A stretch of DNA of 17,026 bases from Candidatus Shapirobacteria bacterium (GCA_016866735.1 VGLL01000011.1:1-17026), one strand, 5' to 3'. Positions 6,573-12,317 are shown, numbered from the stretch's first letter. A program made the numbers and translations. Notes: a model not told the origin generated them from the letters alone.

Positions 6573-6791
6573 ATGAAAAACATTAACCAGAAAGACGACC
6601 AGTGGATAAGGAAAAATTTCGAGAGACTGGTGGAAAAATATCCGGGAAAATATATTGCTGTGGCGGCCGGAAAATATGTTCTTGGCCAAACCAGGCAAGA
6701 GGTGGAAGAAAAAATCACCCAAAAGGTTAAAAAAATTTTACCCTCGGTCTTGCAGATTCCTCACAAAGAGTCACTAGTATGCGCTCTTTAA
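6573..6791 (+). CDS. DUF5678 family protein
   Basis: 72 residues. The sequence DQWIRKNFERLVEKYPGKYI (10-29) followed by AVAAGKYVL matches the DUF5678 pattern: an acidic/aromatic helix, then YPGKW/Y-x-A-V, a glycine turn and a helix. The usual C-terminal strand is seen in ILPSVLQIPHKESLV. The family has no known activity; members are small, cytoplasmic and often lie beside retropepsin-like proteins. That arrangement is present here: the gene overlaps the next one by 13 bases. The promoter spacing implies leaderless translation of this first cistron, with coupling to the second. Confidence 0.78.
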   Translation: MKNINQKDDQWIRKNFERLVEKYPGKYIAVAAGKYVLGQTRQEVEEKITQKVKKILPSVLQIPHKESLVCAL

Positions 6792-7177
6792 CCTTCCCTT
6801 ACACGACCCACAAGGGGTTAGCAATTCCCTATATCCCATTGGCCCTGAAGATTGGCGCGACCTGGAGGCGGTTTTGGGCTTTCGTGGATACTGGCGCTAC
6901 TTATAGCATTTTTAGAGTTTCGGAAATTGAAGACCTAAATTTCGACTACAAAAAAGGAAAATTAATAAATGTTCAAGTTGGCGACGGCGGACTTATTCCC
7001 GTGTATCTGCACCAGCTGGCGATTCGGCTCGGCGACTTTGAAATTCCCACGACCGTTGGTTTTTCGACCCGGCTAGGAGTTGAGTTCAATCTTTTAGGAA
7101 GAAAAGATATTTTTGAGGCTTTTGATGTTACTTTTAGCGATTCTCGTAGAGAAATTATTTTCACCGCTTATGCATGA
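6779..7177 (+). CDS. Retropepsin-like aspartic protease
   Basis: 132 residues, single-domain size. The catalytic motif is FVDTGATYS, with Asp37 in D-T-G-A. The second family landmark is FNLLGRKDIFEAFDVTF (103-119), which matches the hydrophobic-hydrophobic-Gly-R element that ends the fold. Retropepsin-like proteins act as homodimers, each giving one Asp, so a single copy would suffice. There is no signal peptide and no membrane span. Natural substrates of the bacterial and archaeal stand-alone forms are not established. Co-translation with the DUF5678 protein (13-base overlap) suggests that the small protein is a partner, inhibitor or substrate; this is inference. Confidence 0.83.
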   Translation: MRSLTFPYTTHKGLAIPYIPLALKIGATWRRFWAFVDTGATYSIFRVSEIEDLNFDYKKGKLINVQVGDGGLIPVYLHQLAIRLGDFEIPTTVGFSTRLGVEFNLLGRKDIFEAFDVTFSDSRREIIFTAYA

Positions 7178-7280
7178 AGCCATATCGCATTCAAGGCGGG
7201 GAATAGTTCTTTGCAAGCACTTGGCATATACTAACATCCCGAAGTTTCTACCTAAACCAACACCTGGTGTTGGCGGGATA
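7176..7280 (+). repeat. Composite palindromic repeat, copy C (105 bp)
   Basis: It begins GAAGCCATATCGCATTC, a decayed copy of the hairpin repeat, and ends with an odd palindrome, CCAACACC-T-GGTGTTGG, at 7257-7273. The palindrome is enclosed by an outer inverted pair ATCCCG (7236-7241) and CGGGAT (7274-7279). The same order of parts occurs at 9022-9142. The unit starts at the stop codon of the protease gene and ends ten bases before the next start. Confidence 0.8.
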
Positions 7281-7289
7281 TAGAAGGCG

Positions 7290-7919
7290 GTGAAATATCG
7301 GGCGGAAAAACATTTTCACGGGTGGTACAATAAGAGGGTGAAAAAATTGGAGTGGCGGTATCATATCCCTCTTTTTTCTTCCTTTATCTGGAGAAATATT
7401 ACTTTGGGCTTTTTGATAACGATATTTATATTATTGGGACTTCTATTTGTCATTAGCGGTTTCTCTTTACAAATTGATATCAGTCGGCAGGCGCCGGGTA
7501 TCTATTTTGCCGGTGGCTTTATTGCTCTGATTATTTTTTTGACCCTGCTTGTTTTTGTATTACTTTTCTGGCGCGGATTTGATGTCGATTATGCTGTGGA
7601 TAATAAAGGTTTATATCAAACCGTTAAGGGAACAAGCAGTAAGGTGCACCGCCTAGCCATAATTTTGGGGGTGTTGGGCCGTTCTCCCGTCGCAATTGGC
7701 GCCGGTTTAACCGCCAAGAGCGGGGAGGAAAGATTTATTTCCTGGCAGGAAGCACGCCTGATAAAAATTAATAAGAAGAAAAGATACATTTTTATCTCAC
7801 GGGCTTTTCTGGGAATATACCCTATTGATATGTTCTGCACGGAAAGCAACTTTCCTGAAGTTCTTGCCTGTATTAAAAAATATATTTCCGGCCGGGCCTC
7901 GTTGCGTATTAAAGACTAG
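7290..7919 (+). CDS. Two-TM membrane protein with PH-like C-terminal domain
   Basis: 209 residues from a GTG at 7290, preceded by GAAGGCG as a weak ribosome site. The first 35 residues are basic and aromatic. Two membrane spans follow (about 37-58 and 70-94), then a 110-residue soluble domain. This domain has strand-like stretches and ends with a helix near 187-200, like bacterial PH-type domains that follow a membrane hairpin. The fold call is by pattern only. A second GTG at 7338, after AAGAGG, would remove 16 residues and is a real alternative. The -10-like TATAGA (7279-7284) is formed at the edge of the composite repeat, so the repeat may have brought the promoter. Confidence 0.6.
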   Translation: MKYRAEKHFHGWYNKRVKKLEWRYHIPLFSSFIWRNITLGFLITIFILLGLLFVISGFSLQIDISRQAPGIYFAGGFIALIIFLTLLVFVLLFWRGFDVDYAVDNKGLYQTVKGTSSKVHRLAIILGVLGRSPVAIGAGLTAKSGEERFISWQEARLIKINKKKRYIFISRAFLGIYPIDMFCTESNFPEVLACIKKYISGRASLRIKD

Positions 7920-7935
7920 GGCGTTTCCGGGGTCA

Positions 7936-7964
7936 TGGAGATAAAACCGCTACTGCGGTATAAT
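7936..7964 (+). promoter_or_regulatory. Promoter of the exported-protein pair
   Basis: TATAAT at 7959-7964 is perfect. TGGAGA at 7936-7941 is a weak -35 at 17 bases. The transcript would start near 7971, giving a leader of about 43 bases to the ATG at 8014. Confidence 0.6.
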
Positions 7965-7998
7965 AGTTAAAATGAACAAGCTAAGTAACAATAAAGGG

Positions 7999-8007
7999 AA
8001 GGAGGTG
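7999..8007 (+). promoter_or_regulatory. Strong Shine-Dalgarno that sets the 8014 start
   Basis: AAGGAGGTG ends six bases before the ATG at 8014, an ideal match and spacing. An in-frame ATG at 7972 has no such site and lies at the predicted transcript start, so 8014 is chosen. Confidence 0.8.
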
Positions 8008-8013
8008 GAATTT

Positions 8014-8574
8014 ATGACGATAAGACGGGGATTATTTATAAGCCTGATGGCCGGTTCTTTCCTACTTGGGTCGGCCCCGGCGGCATTAGCCCAAAGTCCA
8101 ACTTTAGCGCCTTGGCGAGAACGGGTGCAGGAAAGAAGAGAAAATCGCGTCGAAAGGCGCTGCGACATAGTCAACAATCGCATTGATGCCCGAATCAGCC
8201 GCTACGAAGAACACGATGATGATGTCGAGGCCCGTATGGCCAGGGTTACCGAAAGAGCCAATGAGTTTATCAATCGTCTGGAGTCCAAAGGCTATGATGT
8301 ATCCAAGGTGCGGAGCGATTTGCAAACCCTGGAGGGGATGAGAAATACCAGAAGAAGTCTCTATACGGCCTTCATTAACAAGCTTAAAGAGGCCAAGCAG
8401 TATGACTGCGGCGACTCGGAAGGGGCGTTCAAAACCGCCCTCGGAGAAGCCAGAACAGCACTGGCCAAATGGAGAGACCAGATTAGGGCCAACAGAGAAT
8501 TTATCAGAAATACTCTGCGTCCTGATTTACAGGCTCTTAAGGGGCAAAATCCCGGCCCTACTGCAGCCCAATAA
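8014..8574 (+). CDS. Secreted helical (coiled-coil) protein
   Basis: 186 residues. The N-terminus is a signal peptide: basic MTIRRG, a hydrophobic core to about residue 20, and an ALA cleavage site at about 24-26. The mature part is highly charged and predicted helical (repeated Arg/Glu patterns such as RVQERRENRVERR), consistent with a coiled coil, with two cysteines at 50 and 132 that could form a disulfide outside the cell. No enzyme motif is visible. I have a sense that similar Arg/Glu-rich exported proteins recur in CPR genomes, but I cannot name a family. It shares a promoter with the membrane-anchored 8655 gene; both have strong Shine-Dalgarno sites, unlike most neighbours, suggesting high expression. 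Confidence 0.75.
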   Translation: MTIRRGLFISLMAGSFLLGSAPAALAQSPTLAPWRERVQERRENRVERRCDIVNNRIDARISRYEEHDDDVEARMARVTERANEFINRLESKGYDVSKVRSDLQTLEGMRNTRRSLYTAFINKLKEAKQYDCGDSEGAFKTALGEARTALAKWRDQIRANREFIRNTLRPDLQALKGQNPGPTAAQ

Positions 8575-8607
8575 CTGGGCTGTAGCCCGAAAGGAGCGCT
8601 TACGGGC
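8561..8607 (+). other. Tandem RNA hairpins at the 8014/8655 gene junction
   Basis: CTGCAGCCCA (8561-8570) pairs with TGGGCTGTAG (8576-8585) in a 10-bp stem with one G-U pair. The TAA stop codon of the 8014 gene (8572-8574) lies in its five-base loop. A second hairpin pairs GCCCG (8585-8589) with CGGGC (8603-8607). No T-run follows, so partial termination, mRNA stabilisation or processing between the two cistrons is more likely than full termination. Confidence 0.6.
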
Positions 8608-8640
8608 ACTTTGTTCTTGGCGCTCAATAGCAAAATGAAT

Positions 8641-8648
8641 GGAGGTGA
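8641..8648 (+). promoter_or_regulatory. Strong Shine-Dalgarno of the 8655 gene
   Basis: GGAGGTGA lies six bases before the ATG at 8655. Together with the site at 7999-8007 it marks this pair as conventionally initiated. Confidence 0.8.
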
Positions 8649-8654
8649 TAAAAG

Positions 8655-8948
8655 ATGACTAAATATTTACCTTATGCCATTATTGTAGTTTTAATTGTCG
8701 GGGCTGTGGTGTTTATGTCAGGCAGGTTGAATCCTGGACCCGGCACTCGGACTGCCCCGCAAGACGCAAAGGTCACGGCGAGCGCTGAAGCATCGCCTAT
8801 ACCCATATCTAAAGTTGATCAGAAAGATAAAGCGTCAGTGCCGGTGGCAATTGATGCCGAACTGAATCAAATAGACAAAGAAATTAGTGAAATTAAAGAC
8901 ACCAATCTTGATGCAAGCGGTTTATCTGACGAGCAGTTAGGCTTGTAG
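8655..8948 (+). CDS. Small membrane-anchored exported protein
   Basis: 97 residues. A short basic start (MTKYLP) precedes one hydrophobic span at about 6-22 (AIIVVLIVGAVVFM), which should be an uncleaved signal anchor. The remaining 75 residues are hydrophilic, rich in Ala, Ser, Asp and Lys, and probably face outward. A Gly/Pro linker near 27-31 is followed by an acidic helical C-terminal segment (about 67-97). No family is recognised. It lies 80 bases after the secreted coiled-coil gene, separated by two hairpins. A surface pair in which the anchored protein holds the secreted one is a reasonable guess, but nothing in the sequence proves it. Confidence 0.68.
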   Translation: MTKYLPYAIIVVLIVGAVVFMSGRLNPGPGTRTAPQDAKVTASAEASPIPISKVDQKDKASVPVAIDAELNQIDKEISEIKDTNLDASGLSDEQLGL

Positions 8949-9021
8949 TAAATTTTGCCCAGGATGTGAGGGAAAAAGGCTGTTATTGCATGCTTCTCTT
9001 CGCCAAAGCCCAAACACCCTT

Positions 9022-9142
9022 GAAGCCCATTCCGCCTCCGATACGGGAAAATGAGGAGCTTTTTTGTAAGCGCTCGCTGCAGACTACGATCCCGAAGTCC
9101 CTACCTAAACTACCTAAACCAACACCAGGTGTTGGTAGGATA
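9022..9142 (+). repeat. Composite palindromic repeat, copy D (121 bp)
   Basis: It begins GAAGCCCATTCCGCC, the hairpin half, and ends with CCAACACC-A-GGTGTTGG at 9119-9135. The 39 bases before the CTACC motif align without gaps to copy C with about 28 identities. Copy D carries an extra nine-base tandem duplication (CTACCTAAA twice, 9101-9118). It fills most of the 229-base gap between the 8655 gene and the TspO gene. Confidence 0.82.
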
Positions 9143-9165
9143 AAATATAAAACTATGCTTCGTGA

Positions 9166-9171
9166 TATACT
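9166..9171 (+). promoter_or_regulatory. -10 box, leaderless start of tspO
   Basis: TATACT ends six bases before the ATG at 9178, so the transcript should start at the initiator. No clear -35 is seen; the repeat ends 23 bases upstream. Confidence 0.5.
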
Positions 9172-9177
9172 GTAACC

Positions 9178-9636
9178 ATGAAACTTGTTACCTCCATTAT
9201 CATTTGCCAACTGGCGGGGATAATCGGGAGTGTGTTTACGATGCCGGCGATAGGGAGTTGGTATGCTGGCCTTAAGAAGCCCTCGTTTAATCCGCCCAAC
9301 TGGTTATTTGGCCCTGTTTGGGGCTTGCTCTATCTTTTGATGGGCATTTCTCTCTACCTAGTTTGGAGTAAAAAAGAGTTGGCGGGAGCAAAAACCGCCC
9401 TGACCTTTTTTGCCATCCAGTTTCTCCTTAACACTCTTTGGTCAATCATCTTTTTTGGATTGCGTCTGCCCTTAGCTGCTTTTTTAGAAATCCTTGTTCT
9501 TTGGCTTTTTATTCTCCTTACCATTCTTAAATTCTTTCCCCTTTCAAAAGTAGCTGCCTATCTTTTAATTCCCTATCTTTTCTGGGTCAGCTTCGCCAGC
9601 CTCCTCAATTTCTATATCGCTAGATTGAACTTTTGA
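9178..9636 (+). CDS. tspO: TspO/MBR family membrane protein
   Basis: 152 residues with five predicted membrane spans, both standard for the tryptophan-rich sensory protein / peripheral benzodiazepine receptor family. Diagnostic features are WYAGLKKPSFNPPNWLFGPVW (residues 28-48, with the loop that helps close the ligand pocket), N85-x2-W88 in the third span, and PYLFWVSFASLLNF (132-145) in the last span. The family binds porphyrins and other hydrophobic ligands in the membrane and has been linked to tetrapyrrole degradation and stress signalling; the role in a CPR cell is unknown. The start follows a -10 box at leaderless spacing. No porphyrin gene is nearby. Confidence 0.93.
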   Translation: MKLVTSIIICQLAGIIGSVFTMPAIGSWYAGLKKPSFNPPNWLFGPVWGLLYLLMGISLYLVWSKKELAGAKTALTFFAIQFLLNTLWSIIFFGLRLPLAAFLEILVLWLFILLTILKFFPLSKVAAYLLIPYLFWVSFASLLNFYIARLNF

Positions 9637-9661
9637 ATCTCCTTCGAGCTTTTGGTAAAAT
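9633..9661 (+). promoter_or_regulatory. Promoter of the AbiEii-type pair
   Basis: TTGAAT at 9633-9638 and TAAAAT at 9656-9661 are 17 bases apart. The -35 overlaps the tspO stop codon. The leader to the ATG at 9676 would be about seven bases, and there is no Shine-Dalgarno. Confidence 0.55.
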
Positions 9662-9675
9662 TACATTAGTAAAAC

Positions 9676-9879
9676 ATGAAAAACTGGTCTGTAGATGAGA
9701 GCTATCTTAAGAAGTTTCCCCGAAAATACAAGATTTGGAAGCTTGAGCAACAATTGAGTTACGGCCTAGATAAAGGCGAAAAAATTGATCGCGTCGAGCT
9801 CTTAAGGTATTGGCCGGTTATCCGTGACCGCCTTGATCCCAAAAGACGGGAATTTATCAAGTTTCTCTTATGGGGATAA
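9676..9879 (+). CDS. Small partner (candidate antitoxin) of AbiEii-like toxin
   Basis: 67 residues, basic and aromatic (KNWSVDESYLKKFPRKYKIW, then a helix with LLRYWPVIRDRL and a C-terminal KRREFIKFLLWG). I do not recognise a named family, and it lacks the winged helix of classical AbiEi antitoxins. Its position is telling: it precedes the AbiEii-type gene and overlaps it by ten bases, the usual antitoxin-first, coupled layout. In several CPR toxin pairs the partner is a short helical protein like this. A role as antitoxin is inferred from context only. Confidence 0.62.
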   Translation: MKNWSVDESYLKKFPRKYKIWKLEQQLSYGLDKGEKIDRVELLRYWPVIRDRLDPKRREFIKFLLWG

Positions 9880-10538
9880 AAACAGTCCTAAGCGATTTTC
9901 AAAAGAAGGCGCTTTCTCTATTCAAGAAAACTTCTCTGGCGCGTGAATTTTATTTGGCAGGCGGAACGGCTCTGGCTGAATATTATCTACACCACCGAAA
10001 GTCCGAAGATTTAGATTTTTTTACTCAAGAAGAACTCTCCCTGCCAAGCCTAAAGAAATTTGCCACTCAAATCGAATTGCTAGTTTCCCTAGATAAGGTG
10101 GAATACCAACATGGCTTTGGGCTATACACTTTTTTCTTTTACCCCAAAGGAGAGGTAGCCAAATACAAAATTGATTTTGGGCAATATCCTTTTGGCACGA
10201 TTGAACCGCTGAAAAGCATAAATGGGTTATTGGTGGAAACTCTGTATGATATTGCCGTTGACAAAGCTCATACCCTTACTGTTCGACCGCGCTTACGGGA
10301 TTTCATTGACCTGTACTTTATTTTGCAGAATAAGAAAGATTGGAATTTTCGCGAACTTGTCCAAAAAGGACAGGAGAAATTTGAGATAGTGGTTGACCCC
10401 TTGCAACTAGGGGAGAATCTTTTGCAAGTAAGCCAGTTAGCTGATATGCCGATTATGCTCAAGGAAGTGGATATGAAAAGCGTGAGGGAGCTCTTTCTTT
10501 CGGAGGCGAAAAAATTAAAGAGAGAAATTCTTAAGTAA
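9870..10538 (+). CDS. AbiEii/AbiGii-type nucleotidyltransferase toxin
   Basis: 222 residues. The nucleotidyltransferase site is seen as LAGGTALAEYY (GGTAL at 31-35) and HRKSEDLDFF (D47-x-D49, the metal-binding pair). A later block, VDKAHTLTVRPRLRDFIDLYFIL, contains K132 and R143-D144 with D147, as in the AbiEii family. Such proteins act as toxins or abortive-infection effectors by transferring nucleotides, with tRNA the known target for several relatives. All core residues are present, so it is probably active. It is coupled to the 67-residue upstream gene. The start ATG at 9870 lies within the end of that gene. Confidence 0.85.
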   Translation: MGIKTVLSDFQKKALSLFKKTSLAREFYLAGGTALAEYYLHHRKSEDLDFFTQEELSLPSLKKFATQIELLVSLDKVEYQHGFGLYTFFFYPKGEVAKYKIDFGQYPFGTIEPLKSINGLLVETLYDIAVDKAHTLTVRPRLRDFIDLYFILQNKKDWNFRELVQKGQEKFEIVVDPLQLGENLLQVSQLADMPIMLKEVDMKSVRELFLSEAKKLKREILK

Positions 10539-10542
10539 GCCG

Positions 10543-10577
10543 GTGTGCGAAGCCATTCCACATCCGATGTGGGAAAA
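10543..10577 (+). repeat. Palindromic hairpin repeat, copy E
   Basis: GTGTGCGAAGCCATTCC then ACATCCGATGT and GGGAAAA. The stem TTCCACAT/ATGTGGGA has eight pairs including one G-T, with a CCG loop. It begins four bases after the toxin stop codon and ends eight bases before the next promoter. Copies A and E share the flank GTGCGAAGC. Confidence 0.72.
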
Positions 10578-10585
10578 TTAATCAC

Positions 10586-10614
10586 TTGACAAATTTTACC
10601 AGAAAGTTTAGAAT
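10586..10614 (+). promoter_or_regulatory. Canonical promoter of the AbrB/PIN operon
   Basis: TTGACA (10586-10591) and TAGAAT (10609-10614) are 17 bases apart, the best promoter in the window. The transcript would start near 10621, giving a leader of about 24 bases. Confidence 0.82.
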
Positions 10615-10632
10615 GTAATAAGTTAGAAAGTT
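10601..10632 (+). promoter_or_regulatory. Direct repeats, candidate antitoxin operator
   Basis: AGAAAGTT occurs at 10601-10608 and again at 10625-10632. The copies flank the -10 box with a 24-base period. The position suits autorepression by the AbrB-type antitoxin encoded just downstream. Confidence 0.45.
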
Positions 10633-10644
10633 AAACTTATAGAA

Positions 10645-10905
10645 ATGGCGCCGCAAACCCAATTTATCCAGGAAGAATGGCTGAAAGTTTTGTCTAAAGG
10701 AATGATTACCATTCCTAAGGTTTGGCGTGAGGAATTAGGATTCGAGGAGGGCAAAATGGTCCAGGCCAAAAAAGTCGCCAACCAAGTGATTATTGAATCG
10801 ATCGCGAAACCGGCTCCTTACCGAATTTATACTAAAGCCGAGCTAGAGCAGTTTTTAAAAGACGATCGTTTGCCTAAAAAGCTGGCTAAGCTAAAGGATG
10901 CTTAA
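10645..10905 (+). CDS. AbrB/MazE-type antitoxin
   Basis: 86 residues. Residues 12-53 are a SpoVT/AbrB swapped-hairpin DNA-binding domain: EWLKVLSKGMITIPKVWREE with the K-G-x-I-T-I-P-x-x-W-R core, then the LGFEEGKMV turn and a VANQVIIE strand. The C-terminal tail (about 59-86, YRIYTKAELEQFLKDDRLP) is the segment that would wrap around and block the PIN toxin. It overlaps the toxin gene by eight bases, standard antitoxin-first order. The protein probably binds its own promoter, where direct repeats are seen. The domain call is firm; the pairing is well supported by context. Confidence 0.88.
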   Translation: MAPQTQFIQEEWLKVLSKGMITIPKVWREELGFEEGKMVQAKKVANQVIIESIAKPAPYRIYTKAELEQFLKDDRLPKKLAKLKDA

Positions 10906-11329
10906 AATATTTTTTGACGCTTCCGCTCTTTTTTCCGCTCTTTATTCGGCCACAGGAGGCTCTCGTCAACTGATTATCTTCGTAAAAATGGAGAAGATCA
11001 TCGGCGTTACTTCCCAAACCGTGACCGAAGAACTAGAGGCCAATATCGCTAAATTTAAGAAAATTAGCGCTATATCGCTTCAGCGGCTTATTACCGATTA
11101 CCGTCTTTTGGTAACGGAAAAGTTAACCGAATTGGAGATAGGGCCGTTTTTGGGTATGGTTCACCCTAAAGATGCCCATGTTATTGCGGGCGGTATTCTA
11201 ACGGGGTGTAATTATCTTGTTACCTTGGATCGTAAACACCTGGATAACCCGTCTGTAAAGAAGAAAGTTGGGAAAATCGAAATTCTTTCGCCCAAAGAAA
11301 TGCTGAAAGTAATTTACGGCCAGAAATGA
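10898..11329 (+). CDS. PIN-domain ribonuclease toxin
   Basis: 143 residues, full-length single PIN domain. The acidic metal-binding residues are in place: D7 (FFDASALF), E44/E45 (TVTEELEAN), D92 (HPKDAHVIAGG) and D111 (LVTLDRKHL). VapC-type PIN toxins cleave RNA, commonly tRNA or rRNA, when freed from the antitoxin. The target here cannot be read from sequence. It overlaps the antitoxin gene by eight bases, and its TGA overlaps the next ATG as ATGA, so four genes appear to be one translationally coupled operon. Confidence 0.88.
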   Translation: MLKIFFDASALFSALYSATGGSRQLIIFVKMEKIIGVTSQTVTEELEANIAKFKKISAISLQRLITDYRLLVTEKLTELEIGPFLGMVHPKDAHVIAGGILTGCNYLVTLDRKHLDNPSVKKKVGKIEILSPKEMLKVIYGQK

Positions 11330-11601
11330 GTGCCAAAAAGAATTGGTCGGGGTATGTAACGACGCATAGTTTTTCCCTCGACTTAGAAGAGGGAGTTTTT
11401 ACTGGGGATGACCCTGAGCGGATTGCCCTTTCTCTTAAACAATCGGCGGAAGATAGCCTGCGGCGCAAGGCATCTCCGCTTCAATCGGCCATGTCCATGC
11501 TTAATTTTTACATTAATCGCGCCGGTAAAAATTTAAAGCCGGAAAGAAGAATGATTTTAGAGCAAGCAAGAGTAGAACTACGAAAGGCATTTCAAAGATG
11601 A
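11326..11601 (+). CDS. DUF3175 family protein
   Basis: 91 residues. The order of blocks matches DUF3175 closely: KNWSGYVTTHSFSLDLEEGVF, then DDPERIALSLKQSAE, SLRRKASPLQSAMSMLNFY, INRAGKNL and a charged C-terminal helix. The family is small, cytoplasmic, widespread in bacteria and of unknown function. An ATGA overlap on each side (11326-11329 with the PIN gene and 11598-11601 with the next gene) ties it to the toxin operon. That may be chance packing, or it may be a modulator of the pair. The residues look intact. Confidence 0.88.
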   Translation: MSAKKNWSGYVTTHSFSLDLEEGVFTGDDPERIALSLKQSAEDSLRRKASPLQSAMSMLNFYINRAGKNLKPERRMILEQARVELRKAFQR

Positions 11602-12317
11602 AAATCGCTATTCCAAGTAACGAAGCCTTACCCCGGCTGCACGAAATCCAATGGCAGATACTAAAGCGCATGTCGTTTCGCCCCGAATCGCGCTTTAATG
11701 AAATAAAGCCAAAGGTGATGGACCCGAAGCGCTTCACTTACCATCTGAACAGATTAAAAAACCTAGATTTGGTTAGGCATGATTTTAGGAGAGGCGTTTA
11801 TTTACTAACAGACAAAGCTAAGTTGCTAACTGCCTATTTCACTGATATACCAAGCTGGGGTAATTTGCCTCTGAACTCTGGAATTCTTCTGTATATTGAA
11901 AAAAGTAATAAAGTTTTGGTGGTCAAACGAGACCATCAGCCATTCCTGGGGTACGTTGGCCTTCCCTATTTTCTTACGCAGAACAATGAATTTGTTTATC
12001 AATCAGCGATGGAGGGTTTACGTGCCCTGGGACTAACCGGCAAGTTGAGCTTGCCGCTTATTATCGAAGTACTATTCAAAAATAATCGGGGAGAATTTAT
12101 TCGCCACGCTTTTATGTTAACGTATTATTGCCGAAATCCCAAAGGTGAAGTTAGCAAGCGAAGTTACGAAGGGGAATTATCATGGATAGAACCGTCCGCG
12201 CTGCTCAAGATTAAGCTAGGATACGATAACTCCAAAGACGTCGTTGATTTTTTCTCCAAAAAACAGGCGAGAAGTGGAGTAACAATCATTTCCAAAGTCT
12301 ATCATACCCCAATGTAG
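11598..12317 (+). CDS. Winged-helix protein fused to a degenerate NUDIX domain
   Basis: 239 residues. Residues about 14-78 form a winged helix-turn-helix (LHEIQWQILKRMSF, then FTYHLNRLKNLDLVRHD and the wing GVYLLTD). Residues about 92-215 follow the NUDIX strand order: GILLYIEKSNKVLVVKRD, then a turn at G121-LP and a later IRHAFMLTYYC strand. In the position of the Nudix box (about 121-146) the usual R-E-x2-E-E-x-G reads M-E-x2-R-A-x-G, so the two metal-binding glutamates appear lost. It is probably a ligand-sensing transcription regulator, not a hydrolase. It closes the toxin operon through an ATGA overlap. The NUDIX assignment is moderate. Confidence 0.7.
   Translation: MKIAIPSNEALPRLHEIQWQILKRMSFRPESRFNEIKPKVMDPKRFTYHLNRLKNLDLVRHDFRRGVYLLTDKAKLLTAYFTDIPSWGNLPLNSGILLYIEKSNKVLVVKRDHQPFLGYVGLPYFLTQNNEFVYQSAMEGLRALGLTGKLSLPLIIEVLFKNNRGEFIRHAFMLTYYCRNPKGEVSKRSYEGELSWIEPSALLKIKLGYDNSKDVVDFFSKKQARSGVTIISKVYHTPM

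Noticed and set aside
7972..8013. Alternative start of the secreted coiled-coil gene at 7972
   Set aside because: It lies at the predicted transcript start; the ATG at 8014 has an ideal Shine-Dalgarno and begins a proper signal peptide.
8402..8638. 78-codon frame on the plus strand
   Set aside because: It lies mostly inside the 8014-8574 gene in another frame and has no start signal or recognisable domain.
7176..9142. CRISPR array from the spaced repeats
   Set aside because: The repeats are about 1-2 kb apart, imperfect, with genes between them, and no cas gene is present.
8966..9175. Open frame of 69 codons including a TPGVG segment
   Set aside because: It consists mainly of the composite repeat; the Pro-Thr-Pro-Gly-Val-Gly stretch is just the translated palindrome.
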